Source: Betaproteobacteria bacterium (GTDB lineage Bacteria > Pseudomonadota > Gammaproteobacteria > Burkholderiales > Thiobacillaceae). From it: a stretch of 64,000 nt of DNA. Position numbers and translations under genes: made by a program. Below, one piece after another: positions 37,424-46,961 of this stretch; the first letter of the stretch is position 1, and each line of letters begins with the position of its first letter. A model generated the notes under the pieces. That model searched no databases. It was not told where the DNA came from and saw nothing but the letters and a program-made list of their open reading frames with translations. The stretch spans positions 62,001 to 126,000 of the forward strand of contig JACRAU010000014.1 in the NCBI GenBank assembly GCA_016234655.1, given 5' to 3'.

Positions 37424-37758
37424 GAGCCCATATCTCCATAAACATAGGCCTGCGGCGGCAGGTCGTCGGTCAGCAGCAGGATATCCACGTCCATCCCATC
37501 CTGCGCCTCCCGCGCCTGATAAGCCAGCAGGCCCAGCAACAAGGCCAGCAACAAAGAGGTCCAGAACATCTTGTGGTGGTGATGCATCCAATCGAGCGCC
37601 CCCACCCAGCCATGCAGCTTGTCGGCATGCTCCTGCCGGCGGCCGGCCAGGGCCCGGCGCCGGCCGGCCCGCAGGGCCTCGACGGTGGGCGCATCGAGCC
37701 GGCCGGCGCCCTCGTCGAGCGCCGCAGCGACCTTGGCGATAAGCTCCTGCTCGTTCAC
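37399..37758 (-). CDS. DUF3619 family membrane protein
   Basis: 119 residues: cytoplasmic helical part (LIAKVAAALDEGAGRLDAPTVEALRAGRRRAL), one membrane helix near 68-82, and a short acidic periplasmic tail (DVDILLLTDDLPPQAY). Placed between an ECF sigma gene and a periplasmic protein, so an anti-sigma role is plausible though unproven. Overlaps the sigma stop by 4 bases. Confidence 0.82.
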   Translation of the reverse strand: MNEQELIAKVAAALDEGAGRLDAPTVEALRAGRRRALAGRRQEHADKLHGWVGALDWMHHHHKMFWTSLLLALLLGLLAYQAREAQDGMDVDILLLTDDLPPQAYVYGDMGSWLGSREQ

Positions 37759-38327
37759 AAGCGAATTCCTTTCCCCTTCAATTTAGCCGACAAGGCGCTC
37801 ACCGCCCGAAAACAATGGGTCTTCACGCTCCCTTCGGAGCACCCCATCGCCCGGGCCGTCTCGGCAATGTCCATCTCTTCCCAGTAACGCAGCAGGAAGG
37901 CCTGGCGTTGACGCGCCGGCAACTCGGCCAGGGCCTGCTCGATGGCGGCCAGATGCTGGCTGGACTCGGCCATGGCGGCCGGGTCGGCGCCGGGACTGGT
38001 ATCGACCGCGCCCGGCAGGGCCTCCAGGCTATCGCCGGCCTCGTCGCCGGAGGCATCCTTGAGGGGAGCCAACAGGGTGGTCCAGAAGTTTCTGACCTTG
38101 GCCCGGCGGAAATGATCGGTGGTGGCGTTCTGTAGGATGCGCTGGAAGATGAGGGGCAGCTCCTCGGACGGGCGTTCGCCATAGCGCTCGCATAGCTTGA
38201 GCATGGCGTTTTGCACCACATCCAGGGCCGAATGGTGGTCCCGCAGGGCCAGCAAGGCGCTTTTATAGGCCCGCCGCTCCACCGCCGCCAGAAACGCATC
38301 CAGTTCTTTCGCCGAAGCCAAGGCCAC
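37755..38327 (-). CDS. ECF-type RNA polymerase sigma factor
   Basis: 190 residues. Region 2 HHSALDVVQNAMLKLCERYGERP...LPLIFQRILQNATTDHFRRAKV, a linker of about 40 residues, then region 4 LPARQRQAFLLRYWEEMDIAETARAMGCSEGSVKTHCFRA. Heads an operon with DUF3619, DUF3106 and RDD genes, a fixed betaproteobacterial cluster. The signal sensed is unknown. Confidence 0.92.
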   Translation of the reverse strand: MALASAKELDAFLAAVERRAYKSALLALRDHHSALDVVQNAMLKLCERYGERPSEELPLIFQRILQNATTDHFRRAKVRNFWTTLLAPLKDASGDEAGDSLEALPGAVDTSPGADPAAMAESSQHLAAIEQALAELPARQRQAFLLRYWEEMDIAETARAMGCSEGSVKTHCFRAVSALSAKLKGKGIRL

Positions 38328-38390
38328 CCCGGAAAACGGAAATCCGCCGCACTATACCAACAAGCTTTTGTACTCACAGCGAAATTCGCA

Positions 38391-38419
38391 TTGCATTCTC
38401 CGCCTGGACTGGCTAAAAT
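38391..38419 (+). promoter_or_regulatory. Sigma-70 promoter of rplU-rpmA
   Basis: TTGCAT (38391-38396), 17-base spacer, TAAAAT (38414-38419), giving a leader of roughly 33 bases before the rplU ATG. Near-consensus elements suit a ribosomal protein operon. Confidence 0.8.
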
Positions 38420-38458
38420 CGCGCCCTTTCTGCAACAACCCAAGCGTTGGAGCCCACC

Positions 38459-38770
38459 ATGTATGCGGTTATCAAAACCGGCGGCAAGCAGTACAAAGTC
38501 TCTGCCGGCGGCAAACTGAAAGTCGAGAGCCTGCCCGTCGAAGTCGGCGGCGCGGTCGAGATCAAGGACGTCCTGATGGTCGCCGACGGCGACAACGTCA
38601 AGATTGGCGCGCCCTTCGTGGCTGGCGCCAGCGTCAAGGCCACCGTGGTCTCCCACGGCCGTGGCGACAAGGTCATGATCTTCAAGATGCGTCGTCGCAA
38701 GCACTATCGCAAGACGCAAGGTCACCGCCAGAACTACACGGAACTGCGCATCGAAGGCATTTCCGCCTAA
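38459..38770 (+). CDS. rplU: 50S ribosomal protein L21
   Basis: Large-subunit protein binding 23S rRNA. 103 residues, the standard length, beginning [15 protein letters not shown] and ending with the [16 protein letters not shown] basic segment. The ATG at 38459 is preferred to one 12 bases upstream. Co-transcribed with rpmA 17 bases later. Confidence 0.99.
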   Translation: MYAVIKTGGKQYKVSAGGKLKVESLPVEVGGAVEIKDVLMVADGDNVKIGAPFVAGASVKATVVSHGRGDKVMIFKMRRRKHYRKTQGHRQNYTELRIEGISA

Positions 38771-38787
38771 CCAGGAGTTAAGCAACC

Positions 38788-39051
38788 ATGGCACATAAGA
38801 AGGCAGGCGGCAGCTCACGTAACGGCCGCGACTCAAATCCGAAGATGCTGGGCGTCAAGCGCTACGGCGGCCAGTTCGTGCCTGCGGGCAACATCCTGGT
38901 CCGTCAGCGCGGCACCCAGTTCCACCCCGGCACCAACGTCGGCCTGGGCAAGGACTTCACCTTGTTCGCCCTGGTGGACGGCGTGGTCGAATACACCGTG
39001 AAGGGCGCCAACAAGCGCCGCATGGTCAACGTGGTTCCGGTGCAGGCCTAA
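38788..39051 (+). CDS. rpmA: 50S ribosomal protein L27
   Basis: 87 residues beginning [16 protein letters not shown], whose N-terminal arm reaches the peptidyl-transferase centre; no Firmicute-type N-terminal extension. [22 protein letters not shown] is typical. Followed by a strong terminator before obgE. Confidence 0.99.
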   Translation: MAHKKAGGSSRNGRDSNPKMLGVKRYGGQFVPAGNILVRQRGTQFHPGTNVGLGKDFTLFALVDGVVEYTVKGANKRRMVNVVPVQA

Positions 39052-39083
39052 GCCCAAACCGAATCCGCCACGATTGGATACGC

Positions 39084-41311
<2,228 letters not shown>

Positions 41312-41314
<3 letters not shown>

Positions 41315-41367
41315 GGTGCGCTCTGTGCACCAACAATATGCGGATGGTGCGCATGGCGCACCCTACA
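41312..41367. repeat. REP pair between proB and the Y-family polymerase
   Basis: TAGGGTGCG...GTGCACC followed by GGTGCGC-AT-GGCGCACCCTA in opposite orientation. The plus-strand TAG is the proB stop (41312-41314) and the minus-strand TAG (41363-41365) is the polymerase stop, so one palindromic pair ends both convergent genes. Same family as the copies near the transposase at 31190. Confidence 0.8.
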
Positions 41368-42616
41368 CCGCCTGCAACCACCCCGCCCCCACCTCTTTCG
41401 CACCCCCTTCCAGCCTGACGTCCGGTACATGGGTGAAAGAGATGCGCATGGGGGCTTCGTCGGTGGCCATGAAGGCGCCGCCGAAGTAGATAGCGTCGTT
41501 GCCATATTTCATCTTGAGTTGGTCCAGGGCGTTGTCCAGGCCCGGCGTACGAGTGCCGTCGGGGAACAATGCCAGCGTGGCCTGATCCTCTTCTCTCAAA
41601 TCCAGCAAAGTGACACTCACCTTGACCGGTTCGCGATGGGCCGGCCGCTCGGCCCACAAGGCCGAGAGCACGCGCAGGAAGGGCAGGGTGTCCTGCATGG
41701 GCTGGAAGCGCGCCTCGTGCTGCCAAGGATGGTGCTTGCGATAGTCGATCTGGATGCCCAGGCGCGCGGCTTGAAGGCCCGAGGCGCGCAGCCGCGCCGC
41801 CGCCTTTTGCATGAGCTTGGACAGCACCGAGAAGGCGCCGGTTGCGGTGCGCAGATGCGGCGCCAGTACGTGCGAGTGGCCCAGGCTGGAGCGCTGCGTG
41901 GTCGGCACCGGAACGTCGACCCCGCGCAGGCGGTCGTACATGCGCTCGCCCTCCACCCCGCCCCAGACCCGGCGCAGTTCTTCGCGGCTGGCACGGCATA
42001 GCGCCTCGACGCTGGTGATGCCATGGCGTTGCAAGCGCGCGAGCATGGCCCGGCCGATGCCGTTGAGGTCGCCCAGCTTCAAGCGGTACAAGGCATGCGG
42101 CAGATCGCCCTCATGCAGCACGGTCAGCCCGTCCGGCTTTTGCATGTTCGATGCGGTCTTGGCCAGGAAGCGGTTGGGGCCGATGCCGATGGAGCAAGTC
42201 AAACACTCGCCCACTTCCTCGCGGATCTTCGCCTTCACCTCGCGCGCCAGCTCGCGCACCACAGCCTCCTGCCACCAACTGCCGGTGAGCTCGCACATCA
42301 CCTCGTCGATGGACAGCACCTCGGCAATGGCGATCACGCTGTCGACCACGCCGATCAGCCGATGATGCATCTCGACATAGACCCGGGGCCGGGCCTGGAC
42401 GAAGACCATGTCCGGGCAGAGCTTGCGGGCGTCGATAACGCCGGTGCCGGTGCGAACGCCATGGCGTTTCGCCTCGTAACTGGCGGCGATGCAGCAGGTG
42501 GTCTCGGCCATCACCGGCAGGATGCCCACCGGCTTGCCGCGCAGCTCGGGCCGCAGTTGCTGTTCCACCGAGGCGAAGTAGGAATTGAAATCGAGCAGAA
42601 GATTGCGTAGCGACAT
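41363..42616 (-). CDS. Y-family DNA polymerase (translesion)
   Basis: 417 residues. Palm and finger residues LLLDFNSYFASVEQ (Asp9) and SIDEV (Asp104, Glu105) suggest an active error-prone polymerase; TCSIGIGPNRFLAKTASNMQKPDG and a helix-hairpin-helix GDLNGIGRAMLARLQRHGI follow, then the little-finger domain. It differs from classic DinB in details (LLLDFNSYFA rather than DxDxFYA) and lies closer to ImpB/MucB/SamB-type proteins. Single gene, with two SOS-like boxes upstream. No Shine-Dalgarno seen. Confidence 0.9.
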   Translation of the reverse strand: MSLRNLLLDFNSYFASVEQQLRPELRGKPVGILPVMAETTCCIAASYEAKRHGVRTGTGVIDARKLCPDMVFVQARPRVYVEMHHRLIGVVDSVIAIAEVLSIDEVMCELTGSWWQEAVVRELAREVKAKIREEVGECLTCSIGIGPNRFLAKTASNMQKPDGLTVLHEGDLPHALYRLKLGDLNGIGRAMLARLQRHGITSVEALCRASREELRRVWGGVEGERMYDRLRGVDVPVPTTQRSSLGHSHVLAPHLRTATGAFSVLSKLMQKAAARLRASGLQAARLGIQIDYRKHHPWQHEARFQPMQDTLPFLRVLSALWAERPAHREPVKVSVTLLDLREEDQATLALFPDGTRTPGLDNALDQLKMKYGNDAIYFGGAFMATDEAPMRISFTHVPDVRLEGGAKEVGAGWLQAV

Positions 42617-42624
42617 GATAAATA

Positions 42625-42663
42625 GAACGATAGTTCGACATGCGAAGCTTAGAACGTACGTTC
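42625..42663 (-). promoter_or_regulatory. Two GAAC-N4-GTTC boxes upstream of the Y-family polymerase
   Basis: GAACGATAGTTC (42625-42636) and GAACGTACGTTC (42652-42663), centres 27 bases apart, 9 to 47 bases before the ATG. The half-sites match the LexA/DinR box of Gram-positive bacteria, not the CTGT-N8-ACAG box of most proteobacteria. They most likely bind a LexA-type repressor controlling the polymerase. Confidence 0.6.
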
Positions 42664-42749
42664 TGTTTTGGCAACAAGCAAGGAATGAGCCCCGCTAAAT
42701 CAAGGCAGCAGCAACCTATTTAATCTCCTTATGGTGACATAAATAGATG

Positions 42750-42812
42750 TTGACATTACTTGATTAAATTACTAAGGTAATGCCATGCGCGCTTGCCGCG
42801 CTTTGTTTTGAT
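42750..42812 (+). promoter_or_regulatory. Promoter and leader hairpin of the SOR-like gene
   Basis: Consensus -35 TTGACA (42750-42755), 17-base spacer, imperfect -10 TAAGGT (42773-42778), in a strikingly AT-rich region. Within the expected leader lies GCGCG-CTTGC-CGCGC followed by TTTGTTTT (42787-42808), which resembles a small terminator or attenuator. An AAAGGAG ribosome site (42840-42846) precedes the gene. Confidence 0.5.
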
Positions 42813-42853
42813 CTTATTTATTAGTTTTTGCTTATTTACTAAAGGAGTTAGCC

Positions 42854-43306
42854 ATGTCCCTGATCAACGGCTTCAACGCCGATGGCGTCGTCACCATCAA
42901 CCGCGTCATCCTGCGCCCCGAGTACTCTGTCGAGGACTTGGAAGAACGCGTCGCCACCCTGTGTGAGAACGTCAAGACCTACCACTCCGATACCGGCTTC
43001 GTCGGCGGCTTCGTCTGCCTGAACAGCGGCGCCGTCTCCAACGAGGGTTCCACCATCGGCCAGGCAGTCGAAAGCCCGATGAAGGGCAAGGAGGCGCTGA
43101 TCGTGACCTTCTGGCAGTCGTTCGAGCAGCACGAGGCCTCGCACCGCTCCGACACCTTCCAGCCCCTGTTCCAAAAAGCGCTCGAGCTGTGCCAAAACGG
43201 CAACGAGGAGATCGCCTATTCGATGCTATGGTCCGGCAAGGCCTACAGCCCCGAGGAGGCGAAGGAAGCCCAGGCCGCTAAGGCCAAGTATGCCAAAGCC
43301 GCCTAA
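42854..43306 (+). CDS. Small sulfur oxygenase reductase-like protein (single-domain)
   Basis: 150 residues, cytoplasmic, probably a dimeric alpha-beta barrel. It shares with the first half of sulfur oxygenase reductase (SOR) an early cysteine (Cys37) before GFVGGF (48-53), then VTFWQSFEQHEASH with the iron-ligand pattern His93-x3-His97, and acids Glu118/Glu119 some 21 residues later; in archaeal SOR the site is Cys31, His86, His90, Glu114 (from memory). It is half the usual SOR length, so a true SOR activity is uncertain. Strong ribosome site, own promoter region and terminator suggest high expression. An antibiotic-monooxygenase-like barrel is the alternative. Confidence 0.5.
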   Translation: MSLINGFNADGVVTINRVILRPEYSVEDLEERVATLCENVKTYHSDTGFVGGFVCLNSGAVSNEGSTIGQAVESPMKGKEALIVTFWQSFEQHEASHRSDTFQPLFQKALELCQNGNEEIAYSMLWSGKAYSPEEAKEAQAAKAKYAKAA

Positions 43307-43320
43307 GCACAGGCACCAAA

Positions 43321-43350
43321 CGAAAAGGCCGCTGATGCGGCCTTTTCGTT
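43321..43350 (+). terminator. Rho-independent terminator after the SOR-like gene
   Basis: Perfect stem CGAAAAGGCCGC / GCGGCCTTTTCG with a 4-base loop and T-rich tail, 14 bases past the stop. Symmetric enough to serve the convergent membrane-protein gene too. Confidence 0.92.
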
Positions 43351-43383
43351 GCCTCTCCAGAGCGCCATTCGGCACCGACTCGC

Positions 43384-44049
43384 CTAGCCCCCTAGCCAAC
43401 GGCACAGGCCCCAGACGCCGAACCCCGCCACCACCATGCCGGCGACAAACTTCACTCGCTTATCTTGCGCCACGCGTTTGATCCGCTCGGCCAGCCAGGC
43501 CATGGCCAGCAGGTTAGGCAAGGTACCCAGGCCGAAGGCCAGCATCAGCGCGGCGCCGTCGGCGGCACTGCCGCTGGCCAAGGCCGCGACCAGCACCGAA
43601 TAGACCAGACCGCAGGGCAGCCAGCCCCAAAGCGCACCGGCCGCGAGGGCCTGGCGCAGATTACGCACCGGCAGCAAACGGCCGAATAGGGGTTGCAGCC
43701 GCGTCCACAGGCGGCCGCCCCAGCGCTCCAGCATCAGCACGGCATGGTTGAGCCCGGCCAGGTATAGGCCAAGCAGGATCAGCATGAGCTGGGCCAGCAG
43801 ATACAGGGCTTGTTGCAGCGGATAGAGCGCGTCGGACAGGAAGGCGGCGCTGCCGAGCAGGCCGGCAAGCGCGCCGGCCAGAGTGTAGCTCGCGATACGG
43901 CCGAGGTTATAGGTCAGGTAGAAAGCAAAGGGTTGCCGCTTGCCCGTTGGCAGCGACAAGGCGGTGACGATGCCGCCGCACATGCCCACGCAATGCACGC
44001 CGCCGGAAAAACCCACCAGCAGCGCGGCGAGCAGGCTAAGTTCAGGCAT
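43384..44049 (-). CDS. Membrane protein of the sulfite exporter TauE/SafE or DsbD_2 type
   Basis: 221 residues with about six membrane helices. The GGVHCVGMCGGI motif (Cys20, Cys24) and WGWLPCGLVYSVL later are the paired cysteine-containing repeats of the DsbD_2-like family, often called TauE/SafE and often near cbb3 oxidase assembly genes, suggesting electron or copper handling rather than sulfite export. No oxidase genes lie nearby. Overlaps the upstream gene by 8 bases. Confidence 0.82.
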   Translation of the reverse strand: MPELSLLAALLVGFSGGVHCVGMCGGIVTALSLPTGKRQPFAFYLTYNLGRIASYTLAGALAGLLGSAAFLSDALYPLQQALYLLAQLMLILLGLYLAGLNHAVLMLERWGGRLWTRLQPLFGRLLPVRNLRQALAAGALWGWLPCGLVYSVLVAALASGSAADGAALMLAFGLGTLPNLLAMAWLAERIKRVAQDKRVKFVAGMVVAGFGVWGLCRWLGG

Positions 44050-44824
44050 CGCCCTCGGCCGGGGCCGTTTGCTCGGCTTCGACGACAGGCTCGGCCGAAA
44101 CGAACAGTTCGCTATAGGCGATATAGGTCGAGGCCATCGCCACCGGCACGAAGACCAATAGTCCCAAGCCAAACGGGATCAGGATCGCGACGACCGCCGC
44201 CAAGGTGAGCCACAGGCCGTAGATCAGCATGGGGCGCCAGTTCACGGCGCAGGCCCACAAGCTCCAATACATGGCCTTGAACGGCGAAAAGCCATCGAAC
44301 AGCACCAAGGCCGGCGCGAACCAGGTGGCGAGCAAGGCCGGCGTCAAGATCAGCATGCCGGCCGCCAAGGCAGGCAAGGCCTGGTGCAAGATCAATTCGG
44401 CCTGGGCGGGATCGAGCGTCTCGGGCCGGCTCCGCGCCAGATCGAACAGCAGCTTGAAGCCCTCGCCGCCGAGGGCGCGCATCGCCAGTTCGGCGATCAG
44501 GCTCGCCACGAGATAGACCGCGCCGATCGCGGCCAATTGCTTGGGCGCGTCGCGAAAACCCTCGACGAACATATAGAAACTGAACGGCGCCTTGGCGCCG
44601 GCCGCCCGGCTGGCCACCATGAAACCGGCGACCAGGAATGGCGACAAGCCTTCGACCGCGATGCTGCCGGCATAGGGAATCATGCCGACGAAGGTGGCGG
44701 CCAGCAGCCCCACCGCCGCCATGCCCATCCACGGAATGACACCGCCGGCGAACAAGCGCCAACCCCCGATCAGCCAGTCGAGCCCGGCTCGGCCGGATGG
44801 GTGGGTGATGGCCAGCGCGGTCAT
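44042..44824 (-). CDS. BPSS1780 family membrane protein
   Basis: 260 residues with about six hydrophobic helices in pairs (GLLAATFVGMIPYAGSIA, AALAAGMLILTPALLATWFAPALVLF) and an acidic C-terminal tail. Matches the BPSS1780 family of betaproteobacteria as recalled; function unknown. ATGA overlap with thrB upstream and an 8-base overlap downstream make a three-gene operon. Confidence 0.78.
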   Translation of the reverse strand: MTALAITHPSGRAGLDWLIGGWRLFAGGVIPWMGMAAVGLLAATFVGMIPYAGSIAVEGLSPFLVAGFMVASRAAGAKAPFSFYMFVEGFRDAPKQLAAIGAVYLVASLIAELAMRALGGEGFKLLFDLARSRPETLDPAQAELILHQALPALAAGMLILTPALLATWFAPALVLFDGFSPFKAMYWSLWACAVNWRPMLIYGLWLTLAAVVAILIPFGLGLLVFVPVAMASTYIAYSELFVSAEPVVEAEQTAPAEGDA

Positions 44825-45771
44825 GGCAGCAAGGATTGCAAGACCTCGGGCCGGCCGCGGTGATGGCGGAGGATGCGTTCGAAATGCGTGGGCTCCTTGG
44901 CGTGCACCAATTCGCCCGGCCGCGGAAAATGCAGGTCGAACAGACGCGACAACCAGAAGCGCAGGGCGCCGGCACGCAGCATGCCGGCCCAGGCCGCGCG
45001 CTCGGCCTCGGTCAGCGGCCGCACCTTGTGGTAGGCCGCCACCAGTGCGGTGGCGCGCTCGGCATCCAGCCTGCCGTCCGCCGCCACGCACCAGTCGTTG
45101 ACCGTGATCGCCAGGTCGTAGAGCCAACTATCCTGGCACGCGAAATAGAAATCGATCACGCCGGACAACCGGCTATCGTCGAACAAGACGTTGTCGCGAA
45201 ACAGGTCCACGTGCACGACGCCGCGCGGCAAGGCGTCGGCGCACAAGCCCCGGGCGAGGGCCAACTCCTCGTCGAGCATGGCGGCATTGTCCGCGCCCAG
45301 CACCGGCCGCACCCGCTCGGCCGTCGAGGCGAACCACGCCATGCCGCGCGGATTCGCCATCGGCTTGGCATAGCTTTGCCCGGCCAGATGCAGATCGGCC
45401 AGCAGCTCGCCCACCTCGGTACAGTCGGCCGCGTCCGGCATGCCGATGGAGCGGCCGCGCAAGCGGGTGGCCAGACAGGCCGGCTTGCCCTTGAGCTCGC
45501 CGAGGAAGCCATCGTCCAGGCGCGCAACCGGGTTGGGGCAGGGGATGCCGCGCCCGGCCAGGTGCGCCATCAACTCCAGATACCAGGGCAACTCGGCGGC
45601 GGTGAGTTTTTCGAACACGGTGAGCACGTACTCGCCGTGATTGGTGGTGACGAAATAGTTGGTGTTCTCGATGCCGGAGGCGATGCCCTCCAGCTTGGTC
45701 AAATGGCCGATGGCATAGCCCTTGAGCCAGGCATCGACCTCGTCGAATTCGAGAGTGGTGAATACGGACAC
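44821..45771 (-). CDS. thrB: Homoserine kinase (aminoglycoside phosphotransferase-like type)
   Basis: Phosphorylates homoserine in threonine synthesis. 316 residues of the APH/choline-kinase fold, the ThrB-II type common in betaproteobacteria and unrelated to GHMP ThrB. The IENTNYFVTTNHGEYVLTVFE loop, catalytic GVVHVDLFRDNVLFDD and metal-binding GVIDFYFA are intact. Heads the operon with the two membrane protein genes. Confidence 0.93.
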   Translation of the reverse strand: MSVFTTLEFDEVDAWLKGYAIGHLTKLEGIASGIENTNYFVTTNHGEYVLTVFEKLTAAELPWYLELMAHLAGRGIPCPNPVARLDDGFLGELKGKPACLATRLRGRSIGMPDAADCTEVGELLADLHLAGQSYAKPMANPRGMAWFASTAERVRPVLGADNAAMLDEELALARGLCADALPRGVVHVDLFRDNVLFDDSRLSGVIDFYFACQDSWLYDLAITVNDWCVAADGRLDAERATALVAAYHKVRPLTEAERAAWAGMLRAGALRFWLSRLFDLHFPRPGELVHAKEPTHFERILRHHRGRPEVLQSLLP

Positions 45772-45825
45772 GGTATCTAAAAATTAGGATGCCGCCCACG
45801 GGCGGCAAGATTCAATGGCAACGGC

Positions 45826-46161
45826 TCAGAACTCGAACAAGACCCACATGGGCACCATGAGGTTGGGCGACAGGTCGTCGTAACGCACCAACTGGCCGTT
45901 GCCCTTGGGATCGACCAGGTAATACGACTTACCGTGCGGCGGCGTCACCTTGATCATGTAGAGCCGGCCGTGCATGCGGTATTCCTCCACCTTGTCCTCG
46001 CCCTTCTGGGTGATGGTGATGTCGGGCACCTGCGCGATATCGCTCACGCCCGGCGGCGGCGGAATATCGGGCACCGGCTGAAGCTTGGGCGGCTCGGCCG
46101 CCGTGGCGGAAAGCGCGGCCAGGCTCAAAACAGCGGATAGGGCGAACAGGCGCATGGACAT
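45826..46161 (-). CDS. DUF2782 domain-containing periplasmic protein
   Basis: 111 residues: signal peptide to about residue 22 (LAALSATAAE), a proline-rich linker (QPVPDIPPPPGV), then a small basic beta domain VEEYRMHGRLYMIKVTPPHGKSYYLVD. Typical of DUF2782; often near thrB and polA in betaproteobacteria; function unknown. The ATG at 46161, with GGGAG upstream, is chosen over one six bases inside. Confidence 0.85.
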   Translation of the reverse strand: MSMRLFALSAVLSLAALSATAAEPPKLQPVPDIPPPPGVSDIAQVPDITITQKGEDKVEEYRMHGRLYMIKVTPPHGKSYYLVDPKGNGQLVRYDDLSPNLMVPMWVLFEF

Positions 46162-46213
46162 AGGGATGTCTCCCACGGAAGATGCCGGCATTTTAGCAGA
46201 GGACGCGACGCTC

Positions 46214-46939
46214 TCAGAGAGAGAGTAGGATTTCCTGATCCTTGGCCGCCGGCACGAACTGGCGCGTCTCGTAATAATCGAAGATCGCGGCCACCACTTG
46301 GTCCGGCTCGTCGAGCACTTGGATCAAATCGAGATCGGCCACATCGATCATGCCTTCCCGCGCGAGGGTATCCCTGACCCAGCCCATCAGCCCGCGCCAG
46401 AAGGCCGTGCCCACCAGGATAATGGGAATGCGCCGGATCTTGCCGGTCTGCACCAGGGTCAGCACCTCCATCAATTCGTCCATGGTGCCGAAACCGCCGG
46501 GCATGATGACGTAGGCGCTGGAAGATTTGACGAACATCACCTTGCGCGCGAAGAAATGGCGGAAGGTCTGGCTGATGTCTTGATACGGATTGGAGTGCTG
46601 CTCGTGCGGCAACTGGATATTGAGGCCGACGCTGGGCGACTTGCCGAAATAGGCGCCCTTGTTGGCCGCCTCCATCACGCCGGGACCGCCGCCAGAAACC
46701 ACGGAGAAGCCGGCATCGGACAACTTGCGCGCGATAAGCTCGGTCAACACGTAATAGGCGGAGTCCGGCGGCGTGCGGGCGCTGCCGAAGATGGACACCG
46801 CCGGCCGGATCGGCGACAGGCGTTCGGTCGCCTCGACGAACTCTGCCATAATCTCGAACATCCGCCAGGACTCGCGGGCCGTCGTGCGCGCCTCGTGCGC
46901 GCTGCCGGGACCGACCGGGGTAGGAATCTTTTCATGCAT
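46214..46939 (-). CDS. LOG family protein (TIGR00730 Rossmann fold)
   Basis: 241 residues. The LOG signature GGGPGVMEAANKGA and PGGFGTMDELMEVLT are intact, so it probably hydrolyses nucleoside 5'-monophosphates as cytokinin-activating LOG enzymes do; the physiological substrate in bacteria is unclear. The ATG at 46939 is chosen over a GTG nine bases upstream. Its start is only 20 bases from the divergent polA start. Confidence 0.9.
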   Translation of the reverse strand: MHEKIPTPVGPGSAHEARTTARESWRMFEIMAEFVEATERLSPIRPAVSIFGSARTPPDSAYYVLTELIARKLSDAGFSVVSGGGPGVMEAANKGAYFGKSPSVGLNIQLPHEQHSNPYQDISQTFRHFFARKVMFVKSSSAYVIMPGGFGTMDELMEVLTLVQTGKIRRIPIILVGTAFWRGLMGWVRDTLAREGMIDVADLDLIQVLDEPDQVVAAIFDYYETRQFVPAAKDQEILLSL

Positions 46940-46951
46940 CTTAGGCACCCA

Positions 46952-46961
46952 ATTAGCTAAT
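46952..46961. promoter_or_regulatory. Palindrome in the 20-bp gap between LOG gene and polA
   Basis: ATTAGCTAAT, a perfect 10-base palindrome overlapping the polA start codon, is the only structure in the gap. No ribosome site is visible for polA. Meaning unclear. Confidence 0.35.

Noticed and set aside
43384-44049. Reading the TauE/SafE-type gene as a sulfite exporter working with the SOR-like protein
   Set aside because: Attractive, but the HCVGMCGG motif fits the DsbD_2-like branch better, the genes are convergent and a terminator separates them. No functional link is claimed.
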